Source: Corticium candelabrum
Lineage: Eukaryota; Porifera; Homoscleromorpha; Homosclerophorida; Plakinidae
Assembly (NCBI RefSeq): GCF_963422355.1
Contig: NC_085098.1
Span: 6,522,265 to 6,586,264, forward strand
Direction: 5' to 3'
DNA length: 64,000 nucleotides
The position numbers and the translations under genes are program-made. The notes under the pieces were generated by a model. That model made no database searches. It saw nothing but the letters and a program-made list of their open reading frames with translations, and was not told the DNA's origin. Below are positions 52,001-64,000 of the stretch, piece after piece (the stretch's first letter is position 1; the number at the start of each line of letters is the position of its first letter).

Positions 52001-55000
52001 ATACTCAATTGCAGCATTTGCTCCTACATCCGCATCACTTGCTGATACGTTAACTACAACATCACCAACCTGTTTGTCTTCTTCGATGACGACATCAGAG
52101 ACTGGTTGAAGATCAGGAGGATTGTCATTAACATCCAAAACCGTAACCCTTACTGTTGTATGTGAATTATACAACGTATCAAAAACATTTACGCCGAGAA
52201 CATAATTTGGTGTTTGTTCTCGATCTAGTACTCCTGCAACTGTGATTTCTCCTGTAGACTGTTTGATGGCAAATGCTGCATTAATGTTCCCTGAAGTAAT
52301 AGTGTATTGAAGTTTGTTTTTTGAAACAGTATCTTTATCAGTAGCCAACACAGTTATGACAGATTGTGAAGAATATGCAGCTTCTGAAACATTGACCACA
52401 TACTCTTGTTGATGAAATATGGGTGGATTGTCATTTTCATCTTCCACCATAACAATAACTCGTTTGAATGCACTCTGTCGAGGAATACGTCCTCTATCTT
52501 GTGCATAAATTTCAAAAACATATTGATCTTTTGTCTCTCGATCCAGTCGCATAGTCGTGTTGATAACTCCAGTGACTGGATCTAGATCAAAGGGATCAAC
52601 CCCAGGATCCGTCAGAAAATATCGTAGCTCAGCGTTGCTTCCATTATCTGCATCCTCAGCAGTAACTGTAACAATTGTCTGGCCTGCTTTAATGTTCTCT
52701 TTAATTTCCGTGATGTAATCGTATTGGGTTGGCCATATTGGATCATTGTTGTTGATATCAACAACCTTAATTACAACTCTACCATAGCTTGCAAGAAGGA
52801 CACTGTCTCTATACCGAGCATCGACAATCAAACTGTGGACAGAAGCCTCATCAAAGTCTGGAAGATTACGACTAACTGTTATGACTCCTGAGGAGTTCAC
52901 TTTAAAGTAGCGAACCTTTGTAGGTTCAGCAAAAGATTCATACGCTGTAAATACTATCGCATAGATCACTGTGCGATTTCTTGATGGGCATATGATTCCG
53001 TGGTTAAGCATATTGTCTCCAGCACACACAGTTGCAACTGGATATCCAGCAGCTGCATTTTCAGGCACAGTTGATTGATAAGTGGTTTGTGTAAATTGTG
53101 GTGCACTGTCTTGTATATCAGTGATGCTTACTGTAAGATCTATTTGTCCTATCAAAGACGGTTGGCCATGATCTACAGCTGATACAATAAAGTCATAAGA
53201 TTTGACAGAAGCTTCAAAATCCAATGCCTGTGTAACAATCAAGTCTCCAGTGGCATTCATTATCTGAAATGGATGAGAAGCTGTTGTGTTTGCAATGCTG
53301 TAAGTTACGACCGCATTTGTTCCAATGTCTCTATCAATAGTCGACAAAGTGATGACTACATCACCAATTGCAACAGCCTCAGACACACTTAAAGCAAAGT
53401 TACACCTCTGATTTCCATTGCAAAGATCAAACACTGGTGGTTCATCATTAACATCCATAATGTCTACAATAACATCAGCTACTTCAAATAAACCACCACC
53501 ATCAGTTGCTTTCAATTTCAAATTGTATGAGGGAATATCTTCTCGATCAAATTTGACTGCAGTTGTCAACCTCCCAGTTACTGAGTCTAAGACAAATTCC
53601 CTGCTTGGGGCTGCAAATTCATACTTCAGTTCTCCATTTGTCCCAAAGTCATCATCTGTGGCAAACACTTGTGTAACAAACATCCCAGATGGTTGATTTT
53701 CAAGAACTTGTCCATGATACTGTGAAGAATTAAACATAGGAAAATTATCATTGACATCCAATACATCAATTGTCAGGTTAGCTATAGTTTGGAACACACC
53801 ATCATTTGCAGCTACATGAAAATTGTACTGCCTTTTCGTTAGTTCTTGCACAGATGTCAAAACTCCACTGGTTTGATCTAATGTGAATTCTTCTATTCTG
53901 GAATCTGTATGACCAGCAACATTGACTAATAAGTAAGTCAAAGCATCACCATCCTCATCAGTGGCTTGAATAGTTGTAATAGTTGTGTCCATTGCAGCAT
54001 TCTCTTCAACACTAGCTCTTATTTCACCTTGCTGGAATAACGGTGAGTTGTCATTGACATTTAATGCTCTGATTCTTACTTCAGTGTCTGATGATCGAGA
54101 CGGCTGACCACCATCCTGAGCAGTAACTGTGAAACGATACTCTTTGTGCTGTTCATGATCCAAAGATTTAATGTTTGTCAGATTTCCAGACTGTGAATGA
54201 ATATGAAATACGTCACCAAAATTCTGGGTTCTGTTGACTGTTTTTATAAAGTAATAAACTTCACCAAAAGATCCAGAGTCTTTGTCGGTCGCTGTGAGAA
54301 CTGTAAGTACAGTACCGATAGGGACATCTTCATCCACATTGGCCATAAATCCAGCAAAGCTAAATATTGGATCATTATCATTTACATCAATCACAGTTAC
54401 GTTCAACAACGCCTCTGCAAACAGAGCTTTGGTAACAGTATCACTAGCACGAACTTGAAGAACATATTGTGTGACACTTTCAAAGTCAAGACGATTTACT
54501 ATTGTCACCACACCACTGTCAGGATTTATGCTAAACTGTTGCTGATCATCTCCAGATACAATAATGTATTTTGGTTTACGTGATGACATACTATCAGCTA
54601 CTACATGAGCTACAACGCTACCCTTAGCAGCACTCTCTTTGACTGATACAATATATGATGTAGAGTTAAAGCGAGGTGCATCAACATCAACAATAAATAT
54701 GTTAACAATTGTTGAGTCATTTCGAGGAGGTGTGCCCTGATCAGAAGCAATGATCGTCAATGTGTGCTGAATCGCTTGGGAACCCGTCCGTGCTAATGTT
54801 GTTGTTGTACTAATAACACCATTCTGATCAATCTTGAATTTGTCAGTTGTCGTTTTTGAAATGGTGTAAATTATGTCTCCATTTTCTTCAGCATCTGCAT
54901 CAGTTGCTATCACGCGTGTAACACTAGTCCCTTGTGCAGTATCATCCCGAACAGTAGCCTGATAAATTGCTTGAGCAAACATTGGTGAATTGTCATTCAC

Positions 55001-58000
55001 ATCTTCCACAATGATGTCCACCTCTGCTTGAGCCAGTCTGTTGTGATCAAACACGTCATCCACTTGAACTATGAGGCGATACTGTGAGGTAGTCTCTCTG
55101 TCTAATGATTTTATAACCTTAACGACACCAGTACTAAAATTGATTTTGAACTCATCACTTGGCATGACGAGGGAGTAGACAAGATGAGAGGAAGTTGACA
55201 TTAGAAAGTCAACTGCCTTGACAGTCACAACAACCTCATTTAAAAGATTGTTTTCTAGTATGGTTTGACTATATTGAGCTGGGGTAAACTGAATGCTTCC
55301 AGGTTGATAGATAAAGTGAATTACTACTCTTACATCTGAGACACGTCCACCACCATCAGAAGCTTGTACAGTCAACTGGTACATAGATTTCAAGTCATAG
55401 TTCTCAGAAACAGATATTACACCTGATGAACCACTTATTGTCAACTTTTCAGCTGTCAATCCAGATGCAACAGAGTAACTTACTTCACCATTTTTGCCAT
55501 CATCAGGATCTAGTGCTATTACTTGAATCACAGTGTACCCCACTGGCACAGGAATCGTAACATTCTGCACATAGCTCGCCTGCATAAACTTTGGGTTGTT
55601 GTCATTCACATCCAACACGTTGACAGTCACTTCAGCTGTTGAAGCCAGTTTTGGCCTTCCCATATCCTTAGCTTCAACTTGAAATGAAATCTGGTTAGTC
55701 TGCTCTCGATTCATAGCTAGTTCCACATTCACTCTCCCAGTGTCACTAGCAATAGTAAAATAGGATGGTCGTTTGCCAACAAAAGAATAGACAACTTCTG
55801 CATTTGTACCATTGTCTTTGTCATCAACAGACAATGTAAATACTTCATGTCCCACGCCTAATCCTTCACTAACATTGAAAATTAGTTGACTAGAAGGCAA
55901 GAATTGAGGTGGGTTGTCGTTGACATCTGCAATAGTCACCATTAAAGTCACATTACTGCATAGCCCTTCCAATTTGCATGAGCGGATAGTCACATTGAAC
56001 GCAGGCACAGCTTCACGATCCAAAACACTGTGTGTTGTGACTACGCCCAAGTTAGGATCAACAGTCAAAGCTCCACTTGGGTCAGTTACAATGCTGTATG
56101 TCACGGGACCACTTGACATTGCAGATACAGTTAGAACATACTTACCAATATCATCATTTTCAATGACAGTAGCTGAATATAAGTTTTGACTCCAGACTGG
56201 ACCTGAATCATGAACATCTTGAATGTGAATAACAGCAGTGGCATTTGCAGACAAACTAGGCCTGCCATGATCCATCGCAATGATAGTAAACATATATGAC
56301 TGCTGGAATGCATAGTCAACTGGTTGTGAAATAATCAAATCCCCAGTTGTTTCATTGATTACAAATGGAATGCTTTCATCAGACGACAACTGATAACTAA
56401 CAGCAGCATTGTCTCCAACATCAAGATCAGCAACAGTTACTGTTAGCACATGATGGCCAGGCAGCATATCTTCTGGTATAAGTGCTGCATATTCATGAAC
56501 TGGGAACAGTGGTGCATTGTCATTCATGTCCTCCACATTGACAATCAATTCTGTGCAGTTCTTTGTCCGTGGGCTCCCCTGATCTTCTGCACAAATAATC
56601 AAGATATGCTGAGCAGCCATTTCTCTATCCAAAGCCTTAGATACATTCAGTACACTAGAACCTGGCAAGACAACAAAGAGACCAGCAGAATGTGGAGTAA
56701 TAAACTCACTGATCCAGTAGTGTAACCTGGAATTTTTTCCAGTGTCTGCATCTGATGCATCAATAGTCACTGACACAGGATACACATTTTCAACAATCGT
56801 AATGACTGATGGGCCTTCGAAAACTGGCCAATTATCATTTACATCTGCAACTGTCATCATGATGATTGCACTGACTGTATCCATCCCATCAAATACAGTC
56901 ACATTCAAGGAATATAAATCTTGTAGTTCACGATCTACTGACAATGCTAGATAAAGCATACCACTATTAGGATAAATAGCAACAACATCAGAACCTGATG
57001 ATTTTTCTACACGAAACATTAGCAAATCATCATCATCATCCATTGCCACTGGTCCTGCTGTCACAATGGTGCCAATCATATGGTCTTCTCTGACAGCGAC
57101 AGAACTGACTATGAAGTGTGGTCTGGTGTTTGTAGCACGTTTTGATCGTGAAACTTCACGAACGTCTACTGTAACACGTTCTGTATCACCAAAACGTGAT
57201 GTAACACTGGACATTGCATGTACAGAGAATCTGTACAGTGTTGACGGTTTCAACTTTGTAGTAGTCTTTATGGTACCAGTTGTCTGATTGATGGTGAAAT
57301 TTGCTGACGTGGCAGAATAGATAATAGCTGAATTAGAACCAAAATCAATGTCTCGGGCCACTACTCGTACAAGAGGCCAATCAGGTGAAACTGTGCTGTA
57401 AACAGTAACATTATAACCCTTAGTTGTAAATTCAGGTGGGTTGTCATCTCTGTCCAAAAGTTCAACAAACAACAAAATGCTAGAGACTGACTGATCCACA
57501 TCAGTGGCTTGCACTGTGACACTGTGAACAGGAGGAAATTGTACATCTCTATCAACTTCTGCTGCTCCAGTAGTGATCATGCCACTTACAGAATCAATCT
57601 GAAAGTCTACATCATTTCCTGACACAATGGAGTGGTGTACACTTGTCCATCGGTCTGGATCATACGCTGCAGTTACTGCCACAAAGCGACCAGGAGAGTT
57701 CGTTTCAGTCAATGAGACTGTAGTGCTCCCACGTGAAAACATTGGTGGTCGATTGTTGACTCCACCTACAAAAACTCTCAGAGTCAATTGACTTGACTTG
57801 GGGTAAAACCCTTTATCCTTTGCCACAACAGTGATAAAGTACTCAGATGAAATTTCATAATCAATTTGACTAATTAATGTCACCAAACCAGACGACTTAT
57901 TCACTGCAAACTTGCCTAGTCCATCACCACCCACCATGAAATACTCAAATTCTCCTTCAATGTTTGTGTCACCATCAGCAGCGAATAGTTGCAAAACTGA

Positions 58001-61000
58001 ACTTCCTACAGTTGAGTTTTCACACACCACACCAGACAATGGTTGAAATGACGTGAAAATAGGCCAATGAAGGTTCCTCTCCACTCTCTGCACAAAAACA
58101 TTGACCAACACAATGGTTGATAGATTGGATGCTAAAGAATTCATAGCAGCAACAGACAACTTATGATGTTTGGCATTACCAGGTAATGCAGCTTTTAGAC
58201 TAATAATTCCACTCTTACTGTCTACGTTCCAGTATGTCATATTGCCAGACAGTAGACTGTATGTTACTACAGCATTGTCCACTTCTAGGCACTGAATTTG
58301 CAAAACAGCAAATCCAACTTGGTAGTCACCAGAAATAGCCACATCATAAGAGCTTGGATTGCACACTGGAGGAGAATCTGCAATATCAGTCACAATAATG
58401 TCAATGCTGATACTTGAGACAAGGCTGTTTGGTGTGCCCAAATCATATGCCTCAATAACCAATTGATAAGCTGCATCAGACTCTCTGTCCAATATTCCTT
58501 TCACAATAATACACCCTGTATCATTTGTGATTCCAAACTTTCCTAACACATCATTAGCAATTCTATAACGCACAGTTGCATTGTTCCCCTCATCAGCATC
58601 ATTAGCTGTAACTTGGCCAATGCGAGCTCCAGCTGTTGCAGCCTCTGACACATTTAGTACAAACTGTGTGTCCGAAAAAAACTGCGGCGTGTTGTCATTT
58701 ACATCCAGTACATCAGTTCGGTACCGCACTTTAGAAACCATAATAGGGTCTCCTAAATCACTGACAGTGATTACCAGCTCATAGTGAGGTGTCTTTTCTC
58801 TGTTTAGTCTATTTATCAAAATGATGTCGCCAGACAAGTAATCAATATCAAATCTTAAATCATCATTTCCTTCTGTAATAGCAAACAAAACAATCCCTGC
58901 ATAACCAGTGTCCTTGTCAACAACTAGAGACTTCACAGATGTTACCACTGTTCCTGGTGCATGATTTTCATACAACAACAAAGGTTGAGTAGTGGCAGGT
59001 ACCGTTGGGGCAGCATTGGAAGCAATAACCTTGACAGTCAAACGTGTTTCAGTTGAGTTTCTCTCGTGAACATCAGCCTGATCTGTAGCTTTCACAATAA
59101 TAGTTGTTTGGCCAGGTTGAATAGAAGAAGATGAAACAACTTCCCCAGTTGTAGAATTGATGCTAAAATGAACATTGTCCAGTTCATATTGTACCTCACC
59201 TTCTTTGCCTAGATCTTCATCTGTTGCTGACAAAGTAATGATTACATCACCCTTGTCTACTGGTGCTTGTAAATTAACTGAGTAAGAACTGAATTGAAAT
59301 ACAGGTGCAAAGTCGTTAACATTTGTGATTTCAATACGAACTGTTGCTTTTACCAGTGATGTCCGTGGTACCACACCGTGATCTCTTGCCTGAACAACCA
59401 AATCATAGATGCTCTTCCTTTCAAAATCCAAAGACAATTGACTTGATATTACGCCTGTGGCTTCATCAATATAGAACATGTCACCCTCATTACCAGATTT
59501 AATGTAGAATGAAATTTTGCCACCTTTTGTCTTGTCAAGATCTGCATCCGAGGCAGAAACAGACAATATAGATTTTCCAGGCATAAAGTTTTCTGGTATT
59601 GAAACCGAGTAACTGGTAGGGTCAAATCCTGGAGAATTATCATTGACATCTATATAATGGAAATTGACATTAGTTGTCCTAAACCTTTCATGAGTATCTG
59701 TATCTTCAGCCCTCAAAGTTATAAATGGAGGTGGTGTGTCTACTCTTGCTTCAAGATCTAATGCTTTCACAATTGTTATGTAGCCAAAGTCATTATCAGC
59801 ACTGAAAAAGTTTGTTGCATCCCGAGACAAAAACATTGCATGCACACCGGTTCCTACATCGGGGTCAGTGTCATTCAATGTGAATACTCGAGTGCCAACT
59901 GGAACATTTTCCTGCACAATAACATCATAACTTCCTGCTAGCTGAGGAACATTGTCATTCTGATCATTGACTATAACAGTCACAGAACACTGAGATGAAA
60001 GCTGACCATCTGAAGCTTGTACCGTGAGGAAATACACTGCAGCCACCTCACGATCAATTTCATGCTTAGTGTCAATAACACCTGTAGCACTGATTCCAAA
60101 AAGATCACTTCCAGATGTGGGTATTACATTAATTATTGAATATGTGAGTGATGCACTGTCACTATCTGTAGCTGAAACAGTCAAAAAAACAGCACCAGGA
60201 ACAGACCCCTCCAAGACATTCGATTCATAGTGCGATTGTTGGAATACTGGACTGTGAGTATTCAGGGAGTCAGTGCTTGGTGCATACGTAGTGATATAAA
60301 CAACCAGATGTGCTCTCTTCTGCGGCATCCCTGAATCAGTGGCTGTAATAGAAACAGAATATTCTGTCCCATTATCAAGAACATTAGTTGTGTAAATATG
60401 TGAACCATTTAAAGCAAAGAGAGACGATGGTTTAGTCAGAGAATAAGTAATGGTGTCATTAGTATCTGAATCAACAGCTTCAACAGATGCCACAACAGAT
60501 CCAACAGGGACAGTAAAACTAACAACTCTTCTGTCAATGGAACCAACTTTAAAGTATGGAGGGTTGTTTCCAGCTATAACATTGATTCTTACTGATGCTG
60601 TTGCCGATTTGGAAGAAGAGCCAGGACCAGTAGCAATAACACTACCTGTATACATCGCAGGTGCACCAAGGCCATGAGAAGTTAGTCTCACATCACCTGA
60701 GAAAGGATCGATACGGAAAAATGAAAATCCCTGAAGGCTATAAGTAATCAGAGCATTTATCCCAATGTCATTTGTGTCTGCATGGACCTTCACAACAACT
60801 GAGTCAACAGCCAAGTTATCCTCCACTGTCACATTGTACACTGGCCTGCTAAAGTGGACACTACTGTCTACAACATCCAAAACTGTCACAACAAGGGTAG
60901 CATTGTTTTCGCCATCATTTCGACCATCACTTACAGTAATAGTCAGTGTGTATGATGGAACATTCTCTCTATCTAATTTCTTTGTAGTCTTCACTGTTCC

Positions 61001-63130
61001 TGATGAATCAACAGCAAAGTCATTCATTGGATCACCACTGATGATGCTGAAGGTCATTCGATTGACAGATGGATTATCCTTGTCAAAAACATTAAGCTGC
61101 ACACAACCAGTTCCAGGAGGACTTTCCTCAGGAACAACACAAGAATACAAACTTAGTACAAACAATGGAGGATTATCATTAACATCATCTAGTGACACAA
61201 GAAGTTGAGTGTCAGTGAAACGATGAAGAGGTTCACCTTGATCTTCTGCATGAATAGTAATACCTACAGAATGTCCTACAGCTGTTTCATAGTCCAAAGA
61301 CAAAGCTGGAGCAATGGCTCCATTAAATTCATTGATCGTAAACCAATTGGGAGCGGTCGAGTCAACAATACTGTATCGCACATCACCATTGCTACCAATA
61401 TCACTGTCCACAGCAGTTACTGCTGAAATCAGTTGACCAATAGCAGCATTTTCTGGTAATGAGATTGTATACATTGACTGAGTAAATACTGGAGTGTTAT
61501 CATTCGCATCAAGAATCCTGACAAGAACATTAGCTCGAGCTGATTGAATTGAGCATTTAGCTTCTATTGTGAGATTATAGAAATCCATTGTTTCTCGGTC
61601 TAGAGGCTCACGTACAGTAATCACACCTGTATCAATTCCAATTTCAAACTTGGTAACTAGTGATACCGAATGGATAAAAGAATACTGTACAGTTCTTCCT
61701 GGACTACATGTATGTCCTGCAAAAAGCCACTTGACCACATGTCCAAGAGGCGAATCTTCTCCAATGTTAACCTCATAAATGTCCTTTTCAAATTTGACAA
61801 GATCCGTTCCTTGAACAACATCGATAGTTAGTCTTGATCTACTTGAGAGTTGAGGATGTCCACTATCACGAGCTACTAAAGTCAAGAAAAATCTTGGTAG
61901 AATGTCAGGGTCTTCATTTAATGCCCTCGCAAGAAAAACTCGAAAAACTTGTTTCTTGTTCACTCTTCGACTTGGACCAACACGAAAATGCATTTGTGGA
62001 TCACCATCAGTAATTTCCAGCTCGATTACTTCGTTAAGGACTGCATCATCATCCATAACCCCAATAGATGCCACAACTACTCCAATTACTGCATTGCTCA
62101 TAATCTGGACTGGCCCAGGAGGTAATGAAAATGCAGGAGCATGCTCATTAGCATCGACTACATTTACAGTTATATTCTTCTCACTCAATTTTAATGGAAT
62201 GCTGCGATCAGTTACTCTTACAGTCAGAAAGTATTGCTTAGTAGTTTCAAAGTCCAGGAGTTTAGCAACAGAGACAACACCTGTCTCTGGATGACAGCTA
62301 AACTCACTCAAAGACGTTGACAATGAAAAATACACACGAGCATTAATTCCATAATCAATATCAGTTGCTCGAGCCTGAAAAACTGACTGTCCAATTCTTG
62401 CATTTTCTGAGACTTGAAAAGAATTGCCCATGGATGCCATAAACTGAGGTGGATTGTCGTTTTCATCCTCAATAGTAACATGTATGGTAGCAGTTGCACT
62501 TAGTCCACCACTGTCCACTGCCTTTATCACAACATCAATTGACTCCCTTACTTCTCGATCGATCCCTAAACGTGTCTGCAAAGACAAAATTGGAGAGTAG
62601 TCTGCTTGTGTAATTGTTTCAATATAGAACCAATCACTCGAATTCACCAGTTCATATCTCACCACACCATTACTCAACGAATCTCTATCATACGCTTGCA
62701 GTAAAGGTATCCCAGACACATTGCTTCCAGCCTCTACGTTCTCTTTAACAAACCCATAAAACACAGAACCAATGAAATACGGAGCATTGTCGTTAGTGTC
62801 CCGGATAATCACAGAAATGTTGACTCCCACATTAGAAATTCCCTCACTGCCAATAACGAACAGACGAATGCTACGGAGACGTATGTTCTCGTAATCCAGC
62901 GAAGCATTCGTCCTGATAACGCCAGACCCGTTTATCACAAAGTGCCCAGTCTGGAAGTCAATCAGAGAGCCGCCGCTTTTGTAGAACCTGAAATCCGATG
63001 CTCCAGGAATGTCCGCTCTCACATCTCTTACTAACGTACCAACGGCCACGTCTTCGTCTAGAAAGACGGTACTACAATAACAAGCCTGCACGAACAAGCA
63101 GACGAGGAATGCTCGTGTCGATGAAATCAT
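46054..63130 (-). CDS. Giant FAT-like cadherin, about 5,536 aa
   Basis: Five exons join in phase: 63130-48695, 48627-48512, 48228-47930, 47867-47668 and 47613-46054. I place the start at MISSTRAFLVCLFVQACYC, a clean signal peptide; an in-frame ATG at 63190 would add 20 residues in front of it. About 40 cadherin repeats follow (roughly residues 20-4280), most ending in D.NDN.P and many with the DRE calcium motif; several have degenerate linkers (for example VLDVVDSSVHF). A FAT-type membrane-proximal region (SVTVRLEGVSP) precedes eight EGF modules (about 4393-4715, one DVNEC calcium-binding), LamG, EGF (CASNPCSGNAAC), LamG and three EGF modules. One transmembrane helix (IVAFVVACVVIFIVVVMIVM) and a ~280-residue tail complete it; the tail has a KPRPKPRPKPRPKPRP run. 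FAT cadherins act in cell adhesion and planar polarity. FAT proteins usually have 33-34 repeats, so this one is longer. Confidence 0.93.
48366..48415 (+). repeat. Half copy of the 31777-31884 hairpin repeat in a cadherin intron
   Basis: GTCATACGGGAACCGGACA... and GAGTCTGGGGACGAGGCTA match the right arm of the hairpin at 31777-31884 with several changes. The left arm is missing. It lies in the intron between exons 2 and 3 of the cadherin. Confidence 0.6.
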
Positions 63131-63559
63131 CAATATGCACTTGCTACAGTACGGCTTCACACGATCATTTGCAAACAACGCAACACCCACTCACACGCTC
63201 TACTTCGACGTCTCCTGCACAGCCACACAACAAAGCGTATTTACTAGGTACACGGATGTCCGACCACAGCAAGATAGCCTGACCAGCACGCACGATTGAG
63301 CTCCAATTGACGTCTACTTCGACGCGGCTCCGCCTTGTCAACACGGAGTTACGCTTTTAGGGTAGAATGATACGCTAAAACGTCGATACGTAGACGTCTC
63401 CAGGCGCCTGAATTTCGCGCTTCAAACACAACAGCCAACAAGTTCGAAACCGCAAGTTTGCGCATGCGTAAATCAAGTCGCACGACGTCGGCTGCGTTTG
63501 TATAGCTTCGTTTCCTGCTGGTACGGACTGCAGACGAGCCTGTTGTGAATACAGTAGAT
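63131..63559. promoter_or_regulatory. Likely shared upstream region of the cadherin and the next gene
   Basis: The 429 bp lie between divergent start codons and contain no repeat or ORF of note. There is no clear TATA box. The role is inferred from position only. Confidence 0.35.
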
Positions 63560-63679
63560 ATGAGCTCGGAAGAATGTAGGGCTGCGGTGAAGAGAGATGT
63601 GGAGGGAGACGGAGATGGGTTGGCGTCTTTGTCGGTTGCAAAGAGAATGAAACGTAGGGCCAGGCCGTTTTATGTCTGT
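63560..63679 (+). CDS. Putative first coding exon of an unidentified gene running off the right edge
   Basis: ATG at 63560 opens a frame MSSEECRAAVKRDVEGDGDG... with a basic stretch KRMKRRARP. It ends after 40 codons at a good GTATGT donor (63680). Continuing without splicing, the frame stops at 63691. No downstream exon can be recognised in 63680-64000 and the family is unknown. Position next to the cadherin promoter and the strong donor are the only support. Confidence 0.3.
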
Positions 63680-64000
63680 GTATGTCTGTAGACTTTTGGA
63701 TAAGTTGTAGGATTCACAGGTATTTTTTAGTACATATCATGGTCATAATTTTTGGCCTTTAGAAATTATTTGGTATCAGTACAGTGTAGTTGCTTGTTTA
63801 CAAGGTTTACGTAGACATAACGAAGTTTGGTGTCTTTCATGGAACTGACTTTTGCATACTGCCAGGTTGTCTTCTTAGACAACAGCGTACCTCATGAATA
63901 TGATAGTCAAGTGAAGTTTACGTACATGTAGCTGAACAAGGGTAGAGAGGATACCAGATATATGCATGATATTATAGCTAGGGCTAGATTATCTGTGGTG

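Noticed and set aside
48982..62499. Many ORFs of 60-150 codons overlapping the cadherin on both strands
   Set aside because: Shadows of the giant cadherin exon in other frames.
63131..63190. Upstream in-frame ATG at 63190 for the cadherin
   Set aside because: It would put about 20 polar residues before the signal peptide; the ATG at 63130 gives a standard leader. It remains possible as an alternative start.
1..64000. tRNA, rRNA and other structured RNA genes
   Set aside because: No T-arm-like GGTTCGAATCC, rRNA or snRNA signature was found on either strand by reading; a covariance-model scan would be needed to exclude divergent ones.

Overview
This window is animal nuclear DNA with a compact, intron-dense gene layout (most introns 50-250 bp, GT-AG, genes often under 100 bp apart). 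Metazoan-type families (a FAT-like giant cadherin, full ADAMTS proteases, an SLC36 transporter) sit beside general eukaryotic genes (LIAS, POLR1E). No vertebrate-type repeats are seen. A marine invertebrate, possibly an early-branching animal such as a sponge, fits best, but the sequence alone does not settle the species.

Layout, left to right. 1-1383 (-): 5' part of an EXPERA/emopamil-binding-like membrane protein running off the left edge. 1483-3713 (-): POLR1E, the RNA polymerase I PAF53/RPA49 subunit, about ten exons. 3795-5003 (+): a CCDC169-like coiled-coil gene, divergent from POLR1E with 81 bp between the start codons. 5097-8367 (-): LIAS, lipoyl synthase, with a MITE-like element in its long intron. 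8679-11054 (+): an SLC36-type amino-acid/proton symporter in eight exons. 11055-12426: unresolved, possibly decayed coding DNA.

12427-45459 is an array of four head-to-tail ADAMTS genes (A 12427-17680, B 18508-22585, C 32197-37010, D 40760-45459), all on the minus strand and all with an intact zinc-binding motif. The array is interrupted between B and C by a region of transposons, about 23.6-31.6 kb. There an intron-containing Ginger1-type transposon gene (gypsy-like integrase, polyglutamine, Ulp1 protease, PHD finger) is preceded by a foldback element with ~285-bp arms. One intron of the transposase carries 1.7 kb of TATATACAG-type satellite with a small MITE inside it. The transposon gene is broken by two exact microduplications and a probable 1-bp frameshift.

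46054-63130 (-) is a FAT-like cadherin of about 5,536 residues: signal peptide, about 40 cadherin repeats, eight EGF modules, LamG-EGF-LamG, three more EGF modules, one transmembrane helix and a ~280-residue tail. Its first 4,812 codons lie in a single uninterrupted 14.4-kb exon. A short putative first exon of another gene (63560, +) starts just upstream of the cadherin and runs toward the right edge.

The extracellular genes (ADAMTS array, FAT-like cadherin) would act in matrix remodelling and cell adhesion/polarity. Nothing in the sequence shows that they are co-regulated. The most unusual material is the composite transposon region, the ongoing exchange and internal TSP1 duplication in ADAMTS C/D, and the giant cadherin exon.
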